This document shows, in pieces, positions 18,588-26,850 of a stretch of DNA of 64,000 nucleotides. The notes under the pieces are model-generated. The model did no database searches, was not told the DNA's origin, and saw only the letters and a program-made list of their open reading frames with translations. Position 1 is the stretch's first letter. Each line of letters opens with the position of its first letter. The position numbers and the translations under genes were made by a program. The DNA is from Exiguobacterium chiriqhucha RW-2 (lineage in GTDB: Bacteria; Bacillota; Bacilli; Exiguobacteriales; Exiguobacteriaceae): positions 558,001 to 622,000 of the forward strand of contig NZ_ATCL01000020.1 of assembly GCF_000416965.1 (NCBI RefSeq). The letters run 5' to 3'.

Positions 18588-18680
18588 ATGATTATCGAAA
18601 TCCTCATGTATACCGGGATTTGGTTCTTACTCGTGCTCGTCTTGCTCGGCACGATTTATGCGCGGCGCAATCGGAAGTGA
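18588..18680 (+). CDS. Predicted 30-residue single-span membrane peptide
   Basis: A very short frame encodes an acidic start (MIIEIL), a hydrophobic helix at about residues 10-24 (GIWFLLVLVLLGTIY) and a basic tail (ARRNRK), the positive-inside layout of a small inner-membrane protein with N-out topology. AGGAGGA at 18574-18580 is seven bases before the ATG, a strong ribosome site. It sits just after the gltBD terminator, and its stop ends one base before the convergent antiporter gene's stop. I do not recognise the family. Its promoter is not evident, so expression by read-through is possible. Transfer of the strong ribosome site and topology into a real product is an inference. Confidence 0.55.
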   Translation: MIIEILMYTGIWFLLVLVLLGTIYARRNRK

Positions 18681-20003
18681 TTACAATACCATGGCGGCAA
18701 TCAAACCGAAGATGATGAGCGGGATATTGTAGTGAAGGAACGTCGGCCACACCGTCTCACGCAAGTGGTCGTGTTGACCGTCGGCGTTCAAGCCACTCGT
18801 CGGGCCGAGTGTCGAGTCACTCGCTGGGCTACCGGCGTCACCGAGCGCACCGGCCGTCCCGATGATGGCGATTGTCGCCTCGACCGAGAAACCGTACTGG
18901 ATGCAAAGCGGGACGAAGATGGCCGCGATGATTGGAACCGTCGAGAAACTCGAACCGATGCCGAGCGTGATGACGAGTCCGACGAGGAGCATGACGAGTG
19001 CGGCGACAAATTGTGAGTCACCCATAATGCCGCTCGCACCACTGACGAGTGGTTCGATGGCACCGGTCGCGCGGATGACGGCGGCGAAACCGCTTGCTGC
19101 AATCATGACGAAGCCGATAAATGCCATCATGCGCATGCCGCTCGTGAAGATGTCATCGGCCTCTGACCAAGGGATGAGGCGAAGTAACGTCAACAAGATG
19201 AGTCCTGTGACGGCCGAGGCGATCATCGACTCGGTTTGAAGCTGTACGACGAGCACGACGAGGATGACAGCGGCCGTGAGCCAAATCTTGAGCGGGCTCA
19301 ACGTCCGGACCTCATAGTCGCTTGGTCCGAGTTGAATCGTCTCATACGAACGCGGCTTCCGATAGTGGAAGAAGGCGGTGATGAGACCGACGAGCATACC
19401 GAGGGCCGGGATGGCCATGATGCTGACGATGTTGACATCACCGACGGTCATGCCGTTCGTTTCCACGTTCGGCAGCAAAATCTCATTCAAGTAAATGCCA
19501 CCGAATCCGACCGGGAGTAACATGTACGGGGTGACGAGACCGAATGTGAGAATCGTCGCCACGAGACGGCGGTCGAGCTTCAACTCGTTAAATAGCACGA
19601 GGAGCGGCGGGATGACGATTGGGATGAACGCGATGTGAATCGGTAGCGCGTTCTGCGAACTGATTGCTAGTAATAAGAGGAACGATAGCAACAATGCCTT
19701 GACCCGGGTCACACTTTTGCCTGTGACGTCACGGCCTGACATGCTGATCAACTTTTCAGCCAGGACATCTGGGAGCCCTGTTTTTGATAGACCGACGGCA
19801 AATGCGCCGAGCAACGCGTAACTGAGGGCGATCGTCGCGCCTCCGCCGAGACCGTCACTGAAGGCGGTCAACGTCTCATTAAACCCGAGACCTCCGACCA
19901 GACCACCGACGACCGCGGCAAGGATGAGCGATAAGACGATGTGAACTCGACTGATCGCAAGAGCGAATAATACGATAACAGCTAATAAGACAGCATTCAT
20001 CAT
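18681..20003 (-). CDS. Na+/H+ antiporter family protein
   Basis: This is a polytopic transporter of about 440 residues and 11-12 hydrophobic segments, of the Na_H_antiport/NhaC-like ion transporter group; the exchanged ions are not proven. Typical stretches are SSQNALPIHIAFIPIVIPPLL (near 116-136), LGIGSSFSTVPIIAAIFVPL and GTAGALGDAGSPASDSTLGPTSGLN near the C-terminus. A GTG at 20012 is in the same frame, but AAAGG (20014-20018) sits right against it. The ATG at 20003 has about ten bases of spacing and is preferred. It is convergent with the small peptide gene and shows no clear terminator of its own. Confidence 0.82.
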   Translation of the reverse strand: MMNAVLLAVIVLFALAISRVHIVLSLILAAVVGGLVGGLGFNETLTAFSDGLGGGATIALSYALLGAFAVGLSKTGLPDVLAEKLISMSGRDVTGKSVTRVKALLLSFLLLLAISSQNALPIHIAFIPIVIPPLLVLFNELKLDRRLVATILTFGLVTPYMLLPVGFGGIYLNEILLPNVETNGMTVGDVNIVSIMAIPALGMLVGLITAFFHYRKPRSYETIQLGPSDYEVRTLSPLKIWLTAAVILVVLVVQLQTESMIASAVTGLILLTLLRLIPWSEADDIFTSGMRMMAFIGFVMIAASGFAAVIRATGAIEPLVSGASGIMGDSQFVAALVMLLVGLVITLGIGSSFSTVPIIAAIFVPLCIQYGFSVEATIAIIGTAGALGDAGSPASDSTLGPTSGLNADGQHDHLRETVWPTFLHYNIPLIIFGLIAAMVL

Positions 20004-20106
20004 TTCCAACACCTTTCATTCAAAACTCTTTCTCTTGTTATCACTTTAATATGATAAAGACTTTTGAAATTTAACATACGTGTTTCGGGTTGTCAAATTG
20101 ATTGTT

Positions 20107-20140
20107 CAAAAAAAGCGATAACTCCGAAAAGTTATCGCTC
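20107..20140 (-). terminator. Terminator of the YebC/PmpR gene
   Basis: On the minus strand AGCGATAACTT and AGTTATCGCT pair and are followed by seven T. Confidence 0.88.
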
Positions 20141-20145
20141 GTTCG

Positions 20146-20859
20146 TCATCCTTCAACGTTATGGTATACCTGGCGCACGTCTTCGAGGTCTTCGAGGACG
20201 TCGAGTAGTTTTTCGAACTGTTCTTTCGACTCGTCGTCGAGGGCAATCTCGTTTTGTGGCAGCATCGTCAACTCGGCGACTTCAAACGTCTCGATGCCTG
20301 CTGCTTTGAAGGCAGTCTGGACGGCATGGAACGCTTCTGGTTCTGCATAGACGATCACCGTCTCATCTTCTTCGATGACATCACGGACGTCGAGGTCGTG
20401 CTCCATCATGAGTTCGAGTACGTCGTCAGCAGACATGCCGTTGACACCGATGACAGCCGTCGCGTCGAACATGTAAGCGACCGACCCGCTGACACCCATG
20501 TTGCCGCCGTTTTTACCGAAAGCGGCGCGGACTTCAGACGCCGTCCGGTTGACGTTGTTCGTGAGCGTGTCGACGATGAGCATCGAGCCGTTCGGTCCGA
20601 ATCCTTCATAGCGGAGCTCATCGAAGTTCTCTTCGTCGCCGCCCTTCGCTTTGTCGATGGCGCGGTCGATGATTGCGCGCGGGACGTTGTACGTCTTCGC
20701 TCGTTCGACGACGAACTTGAGTGCTTGGTTTGATTCTGGATCTGGTTCCCCTTGACGGGCGACTACGTAGATTTCACGGCCGAACTTCGCATAGATGCGA
20801 CTCGTATTGGCGTCTTTTGACGCCTTTTTCTCTTTAATGTTGTTCCATTTACGACCCAT
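20146..20859 (-). CDS. YebC/PmpR family regulator or translation factor
   Basis: The 237-residue protein is a full-length YebC family member (B. subtilis YeeI, mitochondrial TACO1). Members act as DNA-binding regulators (PmpR) or as ribosome-associated factors that help translate proline-rich stretches; the second view is recent. The N-terminus [20 protein letters not shown] carries the conserved W-x-NI-K-x-KK-x-x-x-D motif, followed by a helical bundle ([21 protein letters not shown]). [21 protein letters not shown] is the second signature. The ribosome site is weak. It is an isolated gene with its own terminator. Confidence 0.93.
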   Translation of the reverse strand: MGRKWNNIKEKKASKDANTSRIYAKFGREIYVVARQGEPDPESNQALKFVVERAKTYNVPRAIIDRAIDKAKGGDEENFDELRYEGFGPNGSMLIVDTLTNNVNRTASEVRAAFGKNGGNMGVSGSVAYMFDATAVIGVNGMSADDVLELMMEHDLDVRDVIEEDETVIVYAEPEAFHAVQTAFKAAGIETFEVAELTMLPQNEIALDDESKEQFEKLLDVLEDLEDVRQVYHNVEG

Positions 20860-20938
20860 TACATGTCATCTCTCTTTCCATTGTTCGATTGATTCATCCT
20901 CGATTATATAAGAAGACGTGGATGTTGACGAGCAAAAA

Positions 20939-21391
20939 TCATCCCTCGCTCTTATCCATCTTCTCGACGATCTCCGTCAACGTCTTCAAACTGTCGATCA
21001 GACGGTCCGTCTCTTCCTCGTTCAGAAACGCGAGACGGTCCTCGAACAGGCGACGGAACGAATCGCGACGCTCGCGGAGGACGAGTTCGCCCTTTTCGGT
21101 CAGTTGATTCCAGATGACACGACGATCGCGTTCGTCCGGGACGCGGGTGATGTAGCCCTCATCGACGAGCTTCGTGATGAGCGGCGTCACGTTCGGCGGG
21201 GCAATCGATAACGTCTCACTGATGTGTCCGTTCGTGACCGCGCCTTCATCTTCAATCAACATGAGGAGATGAAAGTGGGAAAAGTTTAAGTTTGGGATTT
21301 GCGGAAGGTCGGAACGACGTAATAACTTCCGGCGAATTAATGGGATCAGTTTCACGAACTGATCGGCTGCGTCTTGTCTCGGCATAATCAT
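20939..21391 (-). CDS. MarR family transcriptional regulator
   Basis: The 150-residue protein has a winged helix at about 55-100 (GHISETLSIAPPNVTPLITKLVDEGYITRVPDERDRRVIWNQLT pattern, including the D-x-R-D-R-R wing). AGGAAG precedes the ATG. The 10-bp palindrome CCTAATTAGG lies only seven bases before the start codon, so self-repression is likely. It is divergent from adhE, but about 380 bases apart. Ligand and targets are unknown. Confidence 0.87.
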   Translation of the reverse strand: MIMPRQDAADQFVKLIPLIRRKLLRRSDLPQIPNLNFSHFHLLMLIEDEGAVTNGHISETLSIAPPNVTPLITKLVDEGYITRVPDERDRRVIWNQLTEKGELVLRERRDSFRRLFEDRLAFLNEEETDRLIDSLKTLTEIVEKMDKSEG

Positions 21392-21398
21392 GTCACTT

Positions 21399-21408
21399 CC
21401 TAATTAGG
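21399..21408. promoter_or_regulatory. Palindromic MarR-type operator
   Basis: CCTAATTAGG is a perfect 10-bp palindrome placed between the marR ribosome site and its promoter region. MarR operators are often AT-rich palindromes of this kind. Confidence 0.4.
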
Positions 21409-21507
21409 TTCTTTCTTCATTATACACGACCGAGCGCAGGGTGGACGACCAATCCTCATCCCGTGACATTTTGCACAGCGCATTCGCCTCATCATGGACA
21501 CAATGTA

Positions 21508-21521
21508 TGTAAGCGTTTACA
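21508..21521 (+). promoter_or_regulatory. cre box (CcpA site) upstream of adhE
   Basis: TGTAAGCGTTTACA matches the CcpA consensus TGWAANCGNTNWCA at every fixed position and extends to ATGTAA...TTACAT arms. It lies about 250 bases before the adhE start. Confidence 0.65.
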
Positions 21522-21613
21522 TATCGCGTATGCTTTATTTTCATGAAAACGCATTCGATTTTACTGAGCGTCATATGAAAAAGCAAGCCCTATCCTCATT
21601 CTCCTAAAAAATA

Positions 21614-21631
21614 TTGTGAAAGAGTTCACAT
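21614..21631 (+). promoter_or_regulatory. Rex (redox regulator) box upstream of adhE
   Basis: TTGTGAA-AGAG-TTCACAT matches the Rex consensus TTGTGAANNNNTTCACAA except at the last arm base. Rex releases this site when NADH rises, and adhE is a known Rex target in many Firmicutes. Confidence 0.65.
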
Positions 21632-21771
21632 TGTTGTCACGCACAAAATGCAAGAAACGTTGTATTCTATGAATGTGAAGGAAAGCACAAACTCTTCTCA
21701 AACCAACTGATTGCTCCGTGCTCTCCATCAAGTCAACAGTATAAGCTCTCATTCATGAGGAGGAAACCAAC

Positions 21772-24363
21772 ATGGCAGTTAAAGAGAAAGCAGTAGTAGA
21801 AACATCAGCAGAACAGATGGTCGACACGCTCGTCACTAGAGCCCACACGGCGCTCGAGACATTGATGACGTTCGATCAAGAGAAAATCGATACAATCGTT
21901 CAAGCGATGGCGTTAGCCGGTCTCGAACAACACGTCGCCCTCGCGAAACATGCATATGAAGAAACAGGTCGCGGTGTGTTTGAAGATAAAATGATCAAAA
22001 ACATCTTTGCGACAGAATATATTTATAACTCACTCCGTGGCGAGAAGACGGTCGGCGTCATCGAGGACGATGAGCAAAACGGCATCACGTACATCGCTGA
22101 ACCAGTCGGTGTCGTCGCCGGGGTCACACCGGTCACGAACCCGACATCAACGACGATGTTCAAAGCAATCATCGCCATCAAAACACGTAACCCGATCATC
22201 TTCGGTTTCCACCCGTCGGCACAACAGTGTTCAAGTGAAGCGGCACGCATCCTTCGTGACGCAGCCATCGAAGCGGGAGCTCCGGAACACTTGATCCAAT
22301 GGGTTGAAAAACCGTCACTCGACGCGACGAAAGCGCTCATGAACCACCCAGGAGTCGCCATGGTCCTCGCAACTGGTGGAGCGGCGATGGTCAAATCAGC
22401 CTACTCGACTGGTAAACCAGCCCTTGGCGTCGGTCCTGGTAACGTTCCGGCCTACATCGACAAAACAGCAAAAGTAAAACGTGCCATCTCGGACGTCATC
22501 TTGTCGAAAACGTTCGATAACGGGATGATCTGTGCATCTGAACAAGCGATTATCGTCGACCAAGAAGTGTACGAAGAAGTGAAAGCCGAAATGACGGCGC
22601 TCGGTTGCTACTTCTGCTCACCAGAAGAGAAAGCAAAACTCGAGACACTCGTCATTAAAACAGACTCTTGTGCGGTCAACCCGGAAATCGTCGGGAAGCC
22701 TGCAGCCTGGATCGCCGAACGAGCTGGACTTACAGTCCCGGCCGATACAAAAATCTTGATCGCCGAACTCGAGACGGTCGGTGCGACAGAGTTGCTCTCA
22801 CATGAGAAACTCAGCCCAGTGCTCGGTGCTTATAAAGTCCAATCGCGTGAAGAAGGTTTCGCCATCGCAGAGAAGATGCTCGAAATCGGTGGTCTCGGTC
22901 ATACGGCAGCCATCCACTCGACTGACGATGACGCCATCCTCGCATTCGGACTCCGAATGAAAGCTTGCCGCATCATCGTCAACTCGCCAACGGCACACGG
23001 CGGGATCGGTGACCTCTATAATGAAATGACACCATCACTCACACTCGGTTGTGGGTCGTACGGTAAAAACTCCGTCTCTGAGAACGTGACGGCGAAACAT
23101 CTACTCAACGTGAAAAAGGTGGCGAGACGTCGCGTGAACATGCAATGGTTTAAAGTCCCTGAAAAGATTTACTTTGAGAAAAACTCGGTCCAATACCTTC
23201 AATCGCTCACATCGAAAAAACGGGCGATGATCGTCACGGATGAAATGATGGTCAAACTCGGATTTGCCGATAAAGTCGTCAAAAACTTGCCGGCTGGCGT
23301 CGAGTACCGCATCTTCGACCAAGTTGAACCAGACCCGTCAGTTGAAACAGTCATGCGCGGTGCCGAAGCGATGCGTCACTTCCAACCAGATATGATTATC
23401 GCACTCGGTGGTGGATCACCGATGGATGCCGCGAAAGGCATGTGGCTCTTCTACGAACGCCCAGAAGAGAAGTTCTCGAACCTTCGCCAAAAATTCATGG
23501 ATATCCGCAAGCGGACGTACAAATTCCCGACGCTCGGTAACAAGTCGATGTTCGTCGCCATCCCGACAACATCAGGTACGGGTTCTGAAGTGACACCGTT
23601 CACGGTCATCACGGATAAGAAACGCAACGTCAAATACCCGATCGCTGACTATGCGATCACACCGGACGTCGCCATCGTCGACCCTGAGTTCGTCATGACG
23701 GTCCCAGCTTCAATCACGGCTGATACAGGAATGGACGTGTTGACACACGCCATCGAAGCGTACGTTTCGGTCATGGCAAACGACTATACGGATGGACTCG
23801 CGCTTCGTTCGATGAAGATGATCTTCGATTACCTCCCGAAAGCGTATGAGAACGGCAGTGACGCCGAAGCACGTCAGAAAGTCCACAACGCATCGACAAT
23901 GGCTGGTATGGCGTTCGCGAACGCGTTCCTCGGTATCAACCACTCGATCGCACACAAAATCGGTGGCGAGTTCCATGTCCCACACGGACGGACGAACGCG
24001 ATCCTCATGCCGCACGTCATCCGCTATAACGCGACACGCCCATCGAAACTCGCGGCGTTCCCGAAATATGAGTCATTCATCGCCGACGAGCGTTACGCTG
24101 AAATCGCGCGCTACCTCGGACTTCCAGCCAGCACGACGGAAGAAGGCGTCGAATCGCTCATCCAAGCGATCATCGAGCTCGGTCAGCGCTTGAACATCAA
24201 GCTCTCGTTCAAAGCCCAAGGCATCAAGAAAGCGGACCTCGACGCGAAAGTCGACAAGATGGCAGTCGACGCGTTTGAAGACCAATGTACGACGGCTAAC
24301 CCGAAAATGCCGCTCGTTGAAGAATTGAAAGAGATCATGTACGCTGCTTACGAAGGCGTATAA
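21772..24363 (+). CDS. adhE: Bifunctional acetaldehyde-CoA/alcohol dehydrogenase
   Basis: AdhE reduces acetyl-CoA to acetaldehyde and then ethanol, using two NADH, as fermentative electron sink. The 863 residues fit the fused form. The N-terminal aldehyde dehydrogenase half carries the catalytic C254 in NGMICASEQA. After a linker near 440-460 the iron-dependent alcohol dehydrogenase half has GGGSPMDAAKGMW, DTGMDVLTHAIEAYVS and the histidine-rich GINHSIAHKIGGEFHVPHGRTNA iron site. GAGGAGG precedes the ATG. Codon use is strongly biased, as for a highly expressed gene. Upstream cre and Rex boxes predict control by carbon source and NADH level. Confidence 0.97.
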   Translation: MAVKEKAVVETSAEQMVDTLVTRAHTALETLMTFDQEKIDTIVQAMALAGLEQHVALAKHAYEETGRGVFEDKMIKNIFATEYIYNSLRGEKTVGVIEDDEQNGITYIAEPVGVVAGVTPVTNPTSTTMFKAIIAIKTRNPIIFGFHPSAQQCSSEAARILRDAAIEAGAPEHLIQWVEKPSLDATKALMNHPGVAMVLATGGAAMVKSAYSTGKPALGVGPGNVPAYIDKTAKVKRAISDVILSKTFDNGMICASEQAIIVDQEVYEEVKAEMTALGCYFCSPEEKAKLETLVIKTDSCAVNPEIVGKPAAWIAERAGLTVPADTKILIAELETVGATELLSHEKLSPVLGAYKVQSREEGFAIAEKMLEIGGLGHTAAIHSTDDDAILAFGLRMKACRIIVNSPTAHGGIGDLYNEMTPSLTLGCGSYGKNSVSENVTAKHLLNVKKVARRRVNMQWFKVPEKIYFEKNSVQYLQSLTSKKRAMIVTDEMMVKLGFADKVVKNLPAGVEYRIFDQVEPDPSVETVMRGAEAMRHFQPDMIIALGGGSPMDAAKGMWLFYERPEEKFSNLRQKFMDIRKRTYKFPTLGNKSMFVAIPTTSGTGSEVTPFTVITDKKRNVKYPIADYAITPDVAIVDPEFVMTVPASITADTGMDVLTHAIEAYVSVMANDYTDGLALRSMKMIFDYLPKAYENGSDAEARQKVHNASTMAGMAFANAFLGINHSIAHKIGGEFHVPHGRTNAILMPHVIRYNATRPSKLAAFPKYESFIADERYAEIARYLGLPASTTEEGVESLIQAIIELGQRLNIKLSFKAQGIKKADLDAKVDKMAVDAFEDQCTTANPKMPLVEELKEIMYAAYEGV

Positions 24364-24380
24364 GTCTTGCACCAATCAAT

Positions 24381-24416
24381 CGGTTTCCCTCGTTCAGAGG
24401 GAGGCCGTTTTTTTTG
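24381..24416 (+). terminator. Terminator after adhE
   Basis: CGGTTTCCCTC and GAGGGAGGCCG pair with two G-U wobbles, loop GTTCA, followed by eight T. Confidence 0.85.
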
Positions 24417-24434
24417 TGAAAAAGAAATATACAA

Positions 24435-24464
24435 TTGTCAGATCACTTAATATAATAGGATAAT
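24435..24464 (+). promoter_or_regulatory. Promoter of the M28-like gene
   Basis: TTGTCA (24435-24440) and GATAAT (24459-24464) have an 18-base spacer in very AT-rich DNA. Confidence 0.45.
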
Positions 24465-24505
24465 ACAACCATTTATTGGTGAGTTTTTTTGATGGAGATA
24501 CGCAG

Positions 24506-25696
24506 ATGACAATTATGTACAGCTTACTGTCGGCACTATTTACCGTTTTTCTTTATTTCAATCCGCTTTCATCAACAAGTCCTTATGAAACGGCTGAATA
24601 TTTTGCGTCACAAGATCGGGATGCAGATAGTTACGATAGTTTTGAGTTTTTTGACACATTTGGTACAGAGCTAGAAGTGAGTGCGAAGCGTGTCGTCCAT
24701 TACGTGGAGCGCTCTACTTATTGGACGGACATTTATCTAGGCGACGAATATTTTGAAGGATATTCGAGCATGGCGCTCGAACAGGAGATCAAAGGTGAAC
24801 TTTTACATATGAACTGGGATGACCCCATCGAACAAGTGGAAGGCAAAGTGATTGTGTTGCCGATGACAGACACTTCTCTCGAAAAGTCGCATACAGCCTA
24901 TACGTCAGATTATTACGGGGTCATCGATAATGATGAAGCGGCCAACCGTTACTTAGGTAAACTCGCTGAAGCAGGGGCAGCCGGTTACGTCATTACACCG
25001 CATCCGAATGAACCGGATGAGAGCGGCTTCGTGATTGTTTCCTATACATTACCGATTGGGGGTACCGGAGTCGATGGAGAGGCGGCCAAAGCTTTTCGTG
25101 ATGGCGAAATGATTGTCATCGAACCGTACCGCGAAGAAATACCGTATATAGAGTATGTTCAACAAGGGGAAGGGGATGAAGAAATTGTCATCATGTCTCG
25201 CCTTGACGCTTCGTGGAAAGGGGATCATGTCCTCTCAAGCGTTAGTGGGTCTTCCGTCCTTTATCATTTATTAGAAAAGATGGACGGTGTGAAAACCGAT
25301 GCCACAATCCGATACGTTTTTTTAAATGGTAGTGGGTTTGGAGAAGAGGCAAGTGATGACTATCTCGCTCAATTGAAAGAGCGTCAACCATCGGTAAAGA
25401 CGATTCTGCAGTTAGATGCCATGGGAACGGGCGACGACCCACTTTACATTCGAACGATTGGAATGAAACGCCACTCCTTTTTAGAGACAGAACCGTTCGA
25501 CGCACTTGATTTGACGATATTAGGCAGTTCAAGTCTGGACAGCTACGGAGAAGCTGACTTACCTCTAGCCGTCCTGAGCGATTCGCGGTTGGCGGTTTAT
25601 GACTTGCATACTGAATACGATAATCTAGATCGTCTATCCAATGAAGTGATGGAAGAGCAAGTTGAATGGCTGAAGCAGTGGCTGATCACTCAATGA
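24506..25696 (+). CDS. Exported protein with a degenerate M28 peptidase-like fold
   Basis: The 396-residue protein starts with a hydrophobic signal or anchor (MTIMYSLLSALFTVFLYF). A middle part resembles a protease-associated insert (about 105-170) and the C-terminal half follows the M28 aminopeptidase pattern. The glutamates E280-E281, aspartate D304 (LQLDAMG) and histidine H368 (LHTEYDNLD) occupy the positions expected for catalysis and metal binding. The first metal histidine is replaced by R232 (SRLDAS) and the bridging aspartate by serine (LSSVSG). It therefore probably cannot bind two zincs and may be a pseudo-enzyme. An in-frame TTG at 24476 precedes the ribosome site GGAG, so ATG 24506 is chosen. 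A 60-base sample (24601-24660) has only 22 G+C, lower than neighbours. Confidence 0.6.
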   Translation: MTIMYSLLSALFTVFLYFNPLSSTSPYETAEYFASQDRDADSYDSFEFFDTFGTELEVSAKRVVHYVERSTYWTDIYLGDEYFEGYSSMALEQEIKGELLHMNWDDPIEQVEGKVIVLPMTDTSLEKSHTAYTSDYYGVIDNDEAANRYLGKLAEAGAAGYVITPHPNEPDESGFVIVSYTLPIGGTGVDGEAAKAFRDGEMIVIEPYREEIPYIEYVQQGEGDEEIVIMSRLDASWKGDHVLSSVSGSSVLYHLLEKMDGVKTDATIRYVFLNGSGFGEEASDDYLAQLKERQPSVKTILQLDAMGTGDDPLYIRTIGMKRHSFLETEPFDALDLTILGSSSLDSYGEADLPLAVLSDSRLAVYDLHTEYDNLDRLSNEVMEEQVEWLKQWLITQ

Positions 25697-25710
25697 AACG
25701 ATTTTCCCCG

Positions 25711-25740
25711 AGACGTTCCTAATAAGAACGTCTTTTCTTT
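25711..25740 (+). terminator. Terminator after the M28-like gene
   Basis: AGACGTTC and GAACGTCT close a seven-base loop, followed by TTTCTTT. Confidence 0.8.
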
Positions 25741-25799
25741 ACGGATAAACACTCGTCCTCTCTTAAATACTTCGGTATGATGAAAGGGGAGGCGATACG

Positions 25800-26711
25800 A
25801 TGGAACGACAACTGAACGTGACAACGAATTATGGACAACTGGCCGGTACGTGGATGACCCACGGCGAACCCCGTAAGACGGTCGTCCTGCTCAGCGGGAG
25901 TGGGCCGAGCGACCGGGACGGCAATTTGGGACCATCCCAATTCGGCACGTATAAAAAACTGGCCGAGGCGCTCTTTAAGATGGGTGTCAACGTCTATCGG
26001 TATGATAAACAAGGCATCGGTGAATCGGACGGTGATTTCAATAAAGTCGGGTTGCATGACCTGGTGACAGATGCGATCACCGTCGTCAATGCCATCAAAC
26101 AGGAGCCAGACGCAGGGGACATGTATGTGCTCGGCCATAGCGAAGGGGCGGTCATCGCCCCGGCGGTGCAGCTCGAGACGAACGCGGCCGGACTGATTCT
26201 TCTCGCCGGATTCAACGATTCCTCGAAGAAGATGTTCTTGCTGCAAGCCGATGCGCTTGCTAGTGAAGTCGGTTCGGTGAAAGGGTTGAAAGGCATGTTT
26301 TATCGATTGACCGGCGTCCCGAAAAAGATCCGGCAACGACAAGACGACTTGCTCGAACGGTCACTGCGGACGAACGTCGCTGCGTTCAAATATCGAGGGC
26401 AGGTCGTGAACGCCAAATGGATCCGTGAGCATGCGTCGTACGACGTGCGTGAGCGGCTCGAACACATACGGGTCCCGGTGCTCGCCCTGACCGGTGACCG
26501 CGATGTCCAAGTCCCGCCGGAGCACGTCCATTCGATTCGGACGAAAGGGGACGTCGACAGCCACATCATCCATGACATGAACCACTTGCTCGTCGAACGG
26601 ACGAGTCCGCACGCGCTCCTCACGTTGCATAAGGAATATCGGGACGCCATTGAGGCGCCGCTTCACCCCGAACTCATCCGTCGCTTGAACGATTGGTTGT
26701 TGAAACGATAA
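25800..26711 (+). CDS. Alpha/beta hydrolase
   Basis: This is a 303-residue serine hydrolase of unknown substrate. The oxyanion region is LLSGSGPSDRDGN (30-42), the nucleophile elbow is GHSEG with S114, the acid is probably in LTGDRDVQVPPEHV and the base in HDMNHLLVE near the C-terminus. No signal peptide is present, so it is cytosolic. AAAGGGGAGG precedes the ATG. It stands alone between two terminators. Confidence 0.85.
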   Translation: MERQLNVTTNYGQLAGTWMTHGEPRKTVVLLSGSGPSDRDGNLGPSQFGTYKKLAEALFKMGVNVYRYDKQGIGESDGDFNKVGLHDLVTDAITVVNAIKQEPDAGDMYVLGHSEGAVIAPAVQLETNAAGLILLAGFNDSSKKMFLLQADALASEVGSVKGLKGMFYRLTGVPKKIRQRQDDLLERSLRTNVAAFKYRGQVVNAKWIREHASYDVRERLEHIRVPVLALTGDRDVQVPPEHVHSIRTKGDVDSHIIHDMNHLLVERTSPHALLTLHKEYRDAIEAPLHPELIRRLNDWLLKR

Positions 26712-26720
26712 TGAACTGTC

Positions 26721-26749
26721 AAAAACGGTCACTAAGTGACCGTTTTTTA
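26721..26749 (+). terminator. Terminator after the alpha/beta hydrolase
   Basis: AAAACGGTCAC and GTGACCGTTTT close a TAA loop, followed by T. Confidence 0.9.
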
Positions 26750-26760
26750 TGTTATAATTG

Positions 26761-26774
26761 TGAAAACGTTAAAA
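26761..26774 (+). promoter_or_regulatory. cre-like box upstream of fruR
   Basis: TGAAAACGTTAAAA differs from the CcpA consensus at one fixed position (C to A). A second, weaker copy TGAAAACGCTTTAT (two differences) is at 26814-26827, inside the promoter spacer and -10. Confidence 0.45.
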
Positions 26775-26778
26775 AAGA

Positions 26779-26808
26779 TGAATGTTTTTGAATGTTTATG
26801 ATTGTTTT
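26779..26808 (+). repeat. Three tandem 10-bp repeats, candidate FruR operator
   Basis: TGAATGTTTT (26779), TGAATGTTTA (26789) and TGATTGTTTT (26799) follow each other without a gap. The one-turn spacing puts all three on one face of the helix. The third overlaps the -35 box, the place expected for a DeoR-type repressor of its own operon. Confidence 0.6.
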
Positions 26809-26830
26809 TTAAATGAAAACGCTTTATATT
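26802..26830 (+). promoter_or_regulatory. Promoter of the fru operon
   Basis: TTGTTT (26802-26807) and TATATT (26825-26830) have a 17-base spacer and lie 20 bases before the fruR start. Confidence 0.55.
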
Positions 26831-26850
26831 AGAGCTACGGAGGGAATATG

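Larger units (their letters stand above)
21392..21771. other. Long intergenic control region between marR and adhE
   Basis: These 380 bases carry no gene. From left to right they hold a MarR-type palindrome (21399-21408), a perfect cre box (21508-21521), a weaker cre-like TGAAAACGCATTCG (21544-21557), a Rex-type box (21614-21631) and the ribosome site GAGGAGG before adhE. I could not fix a confident -35/-10 pair; TATTCT at 21663-21668 is a possible -10. Confidence 0.6.
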
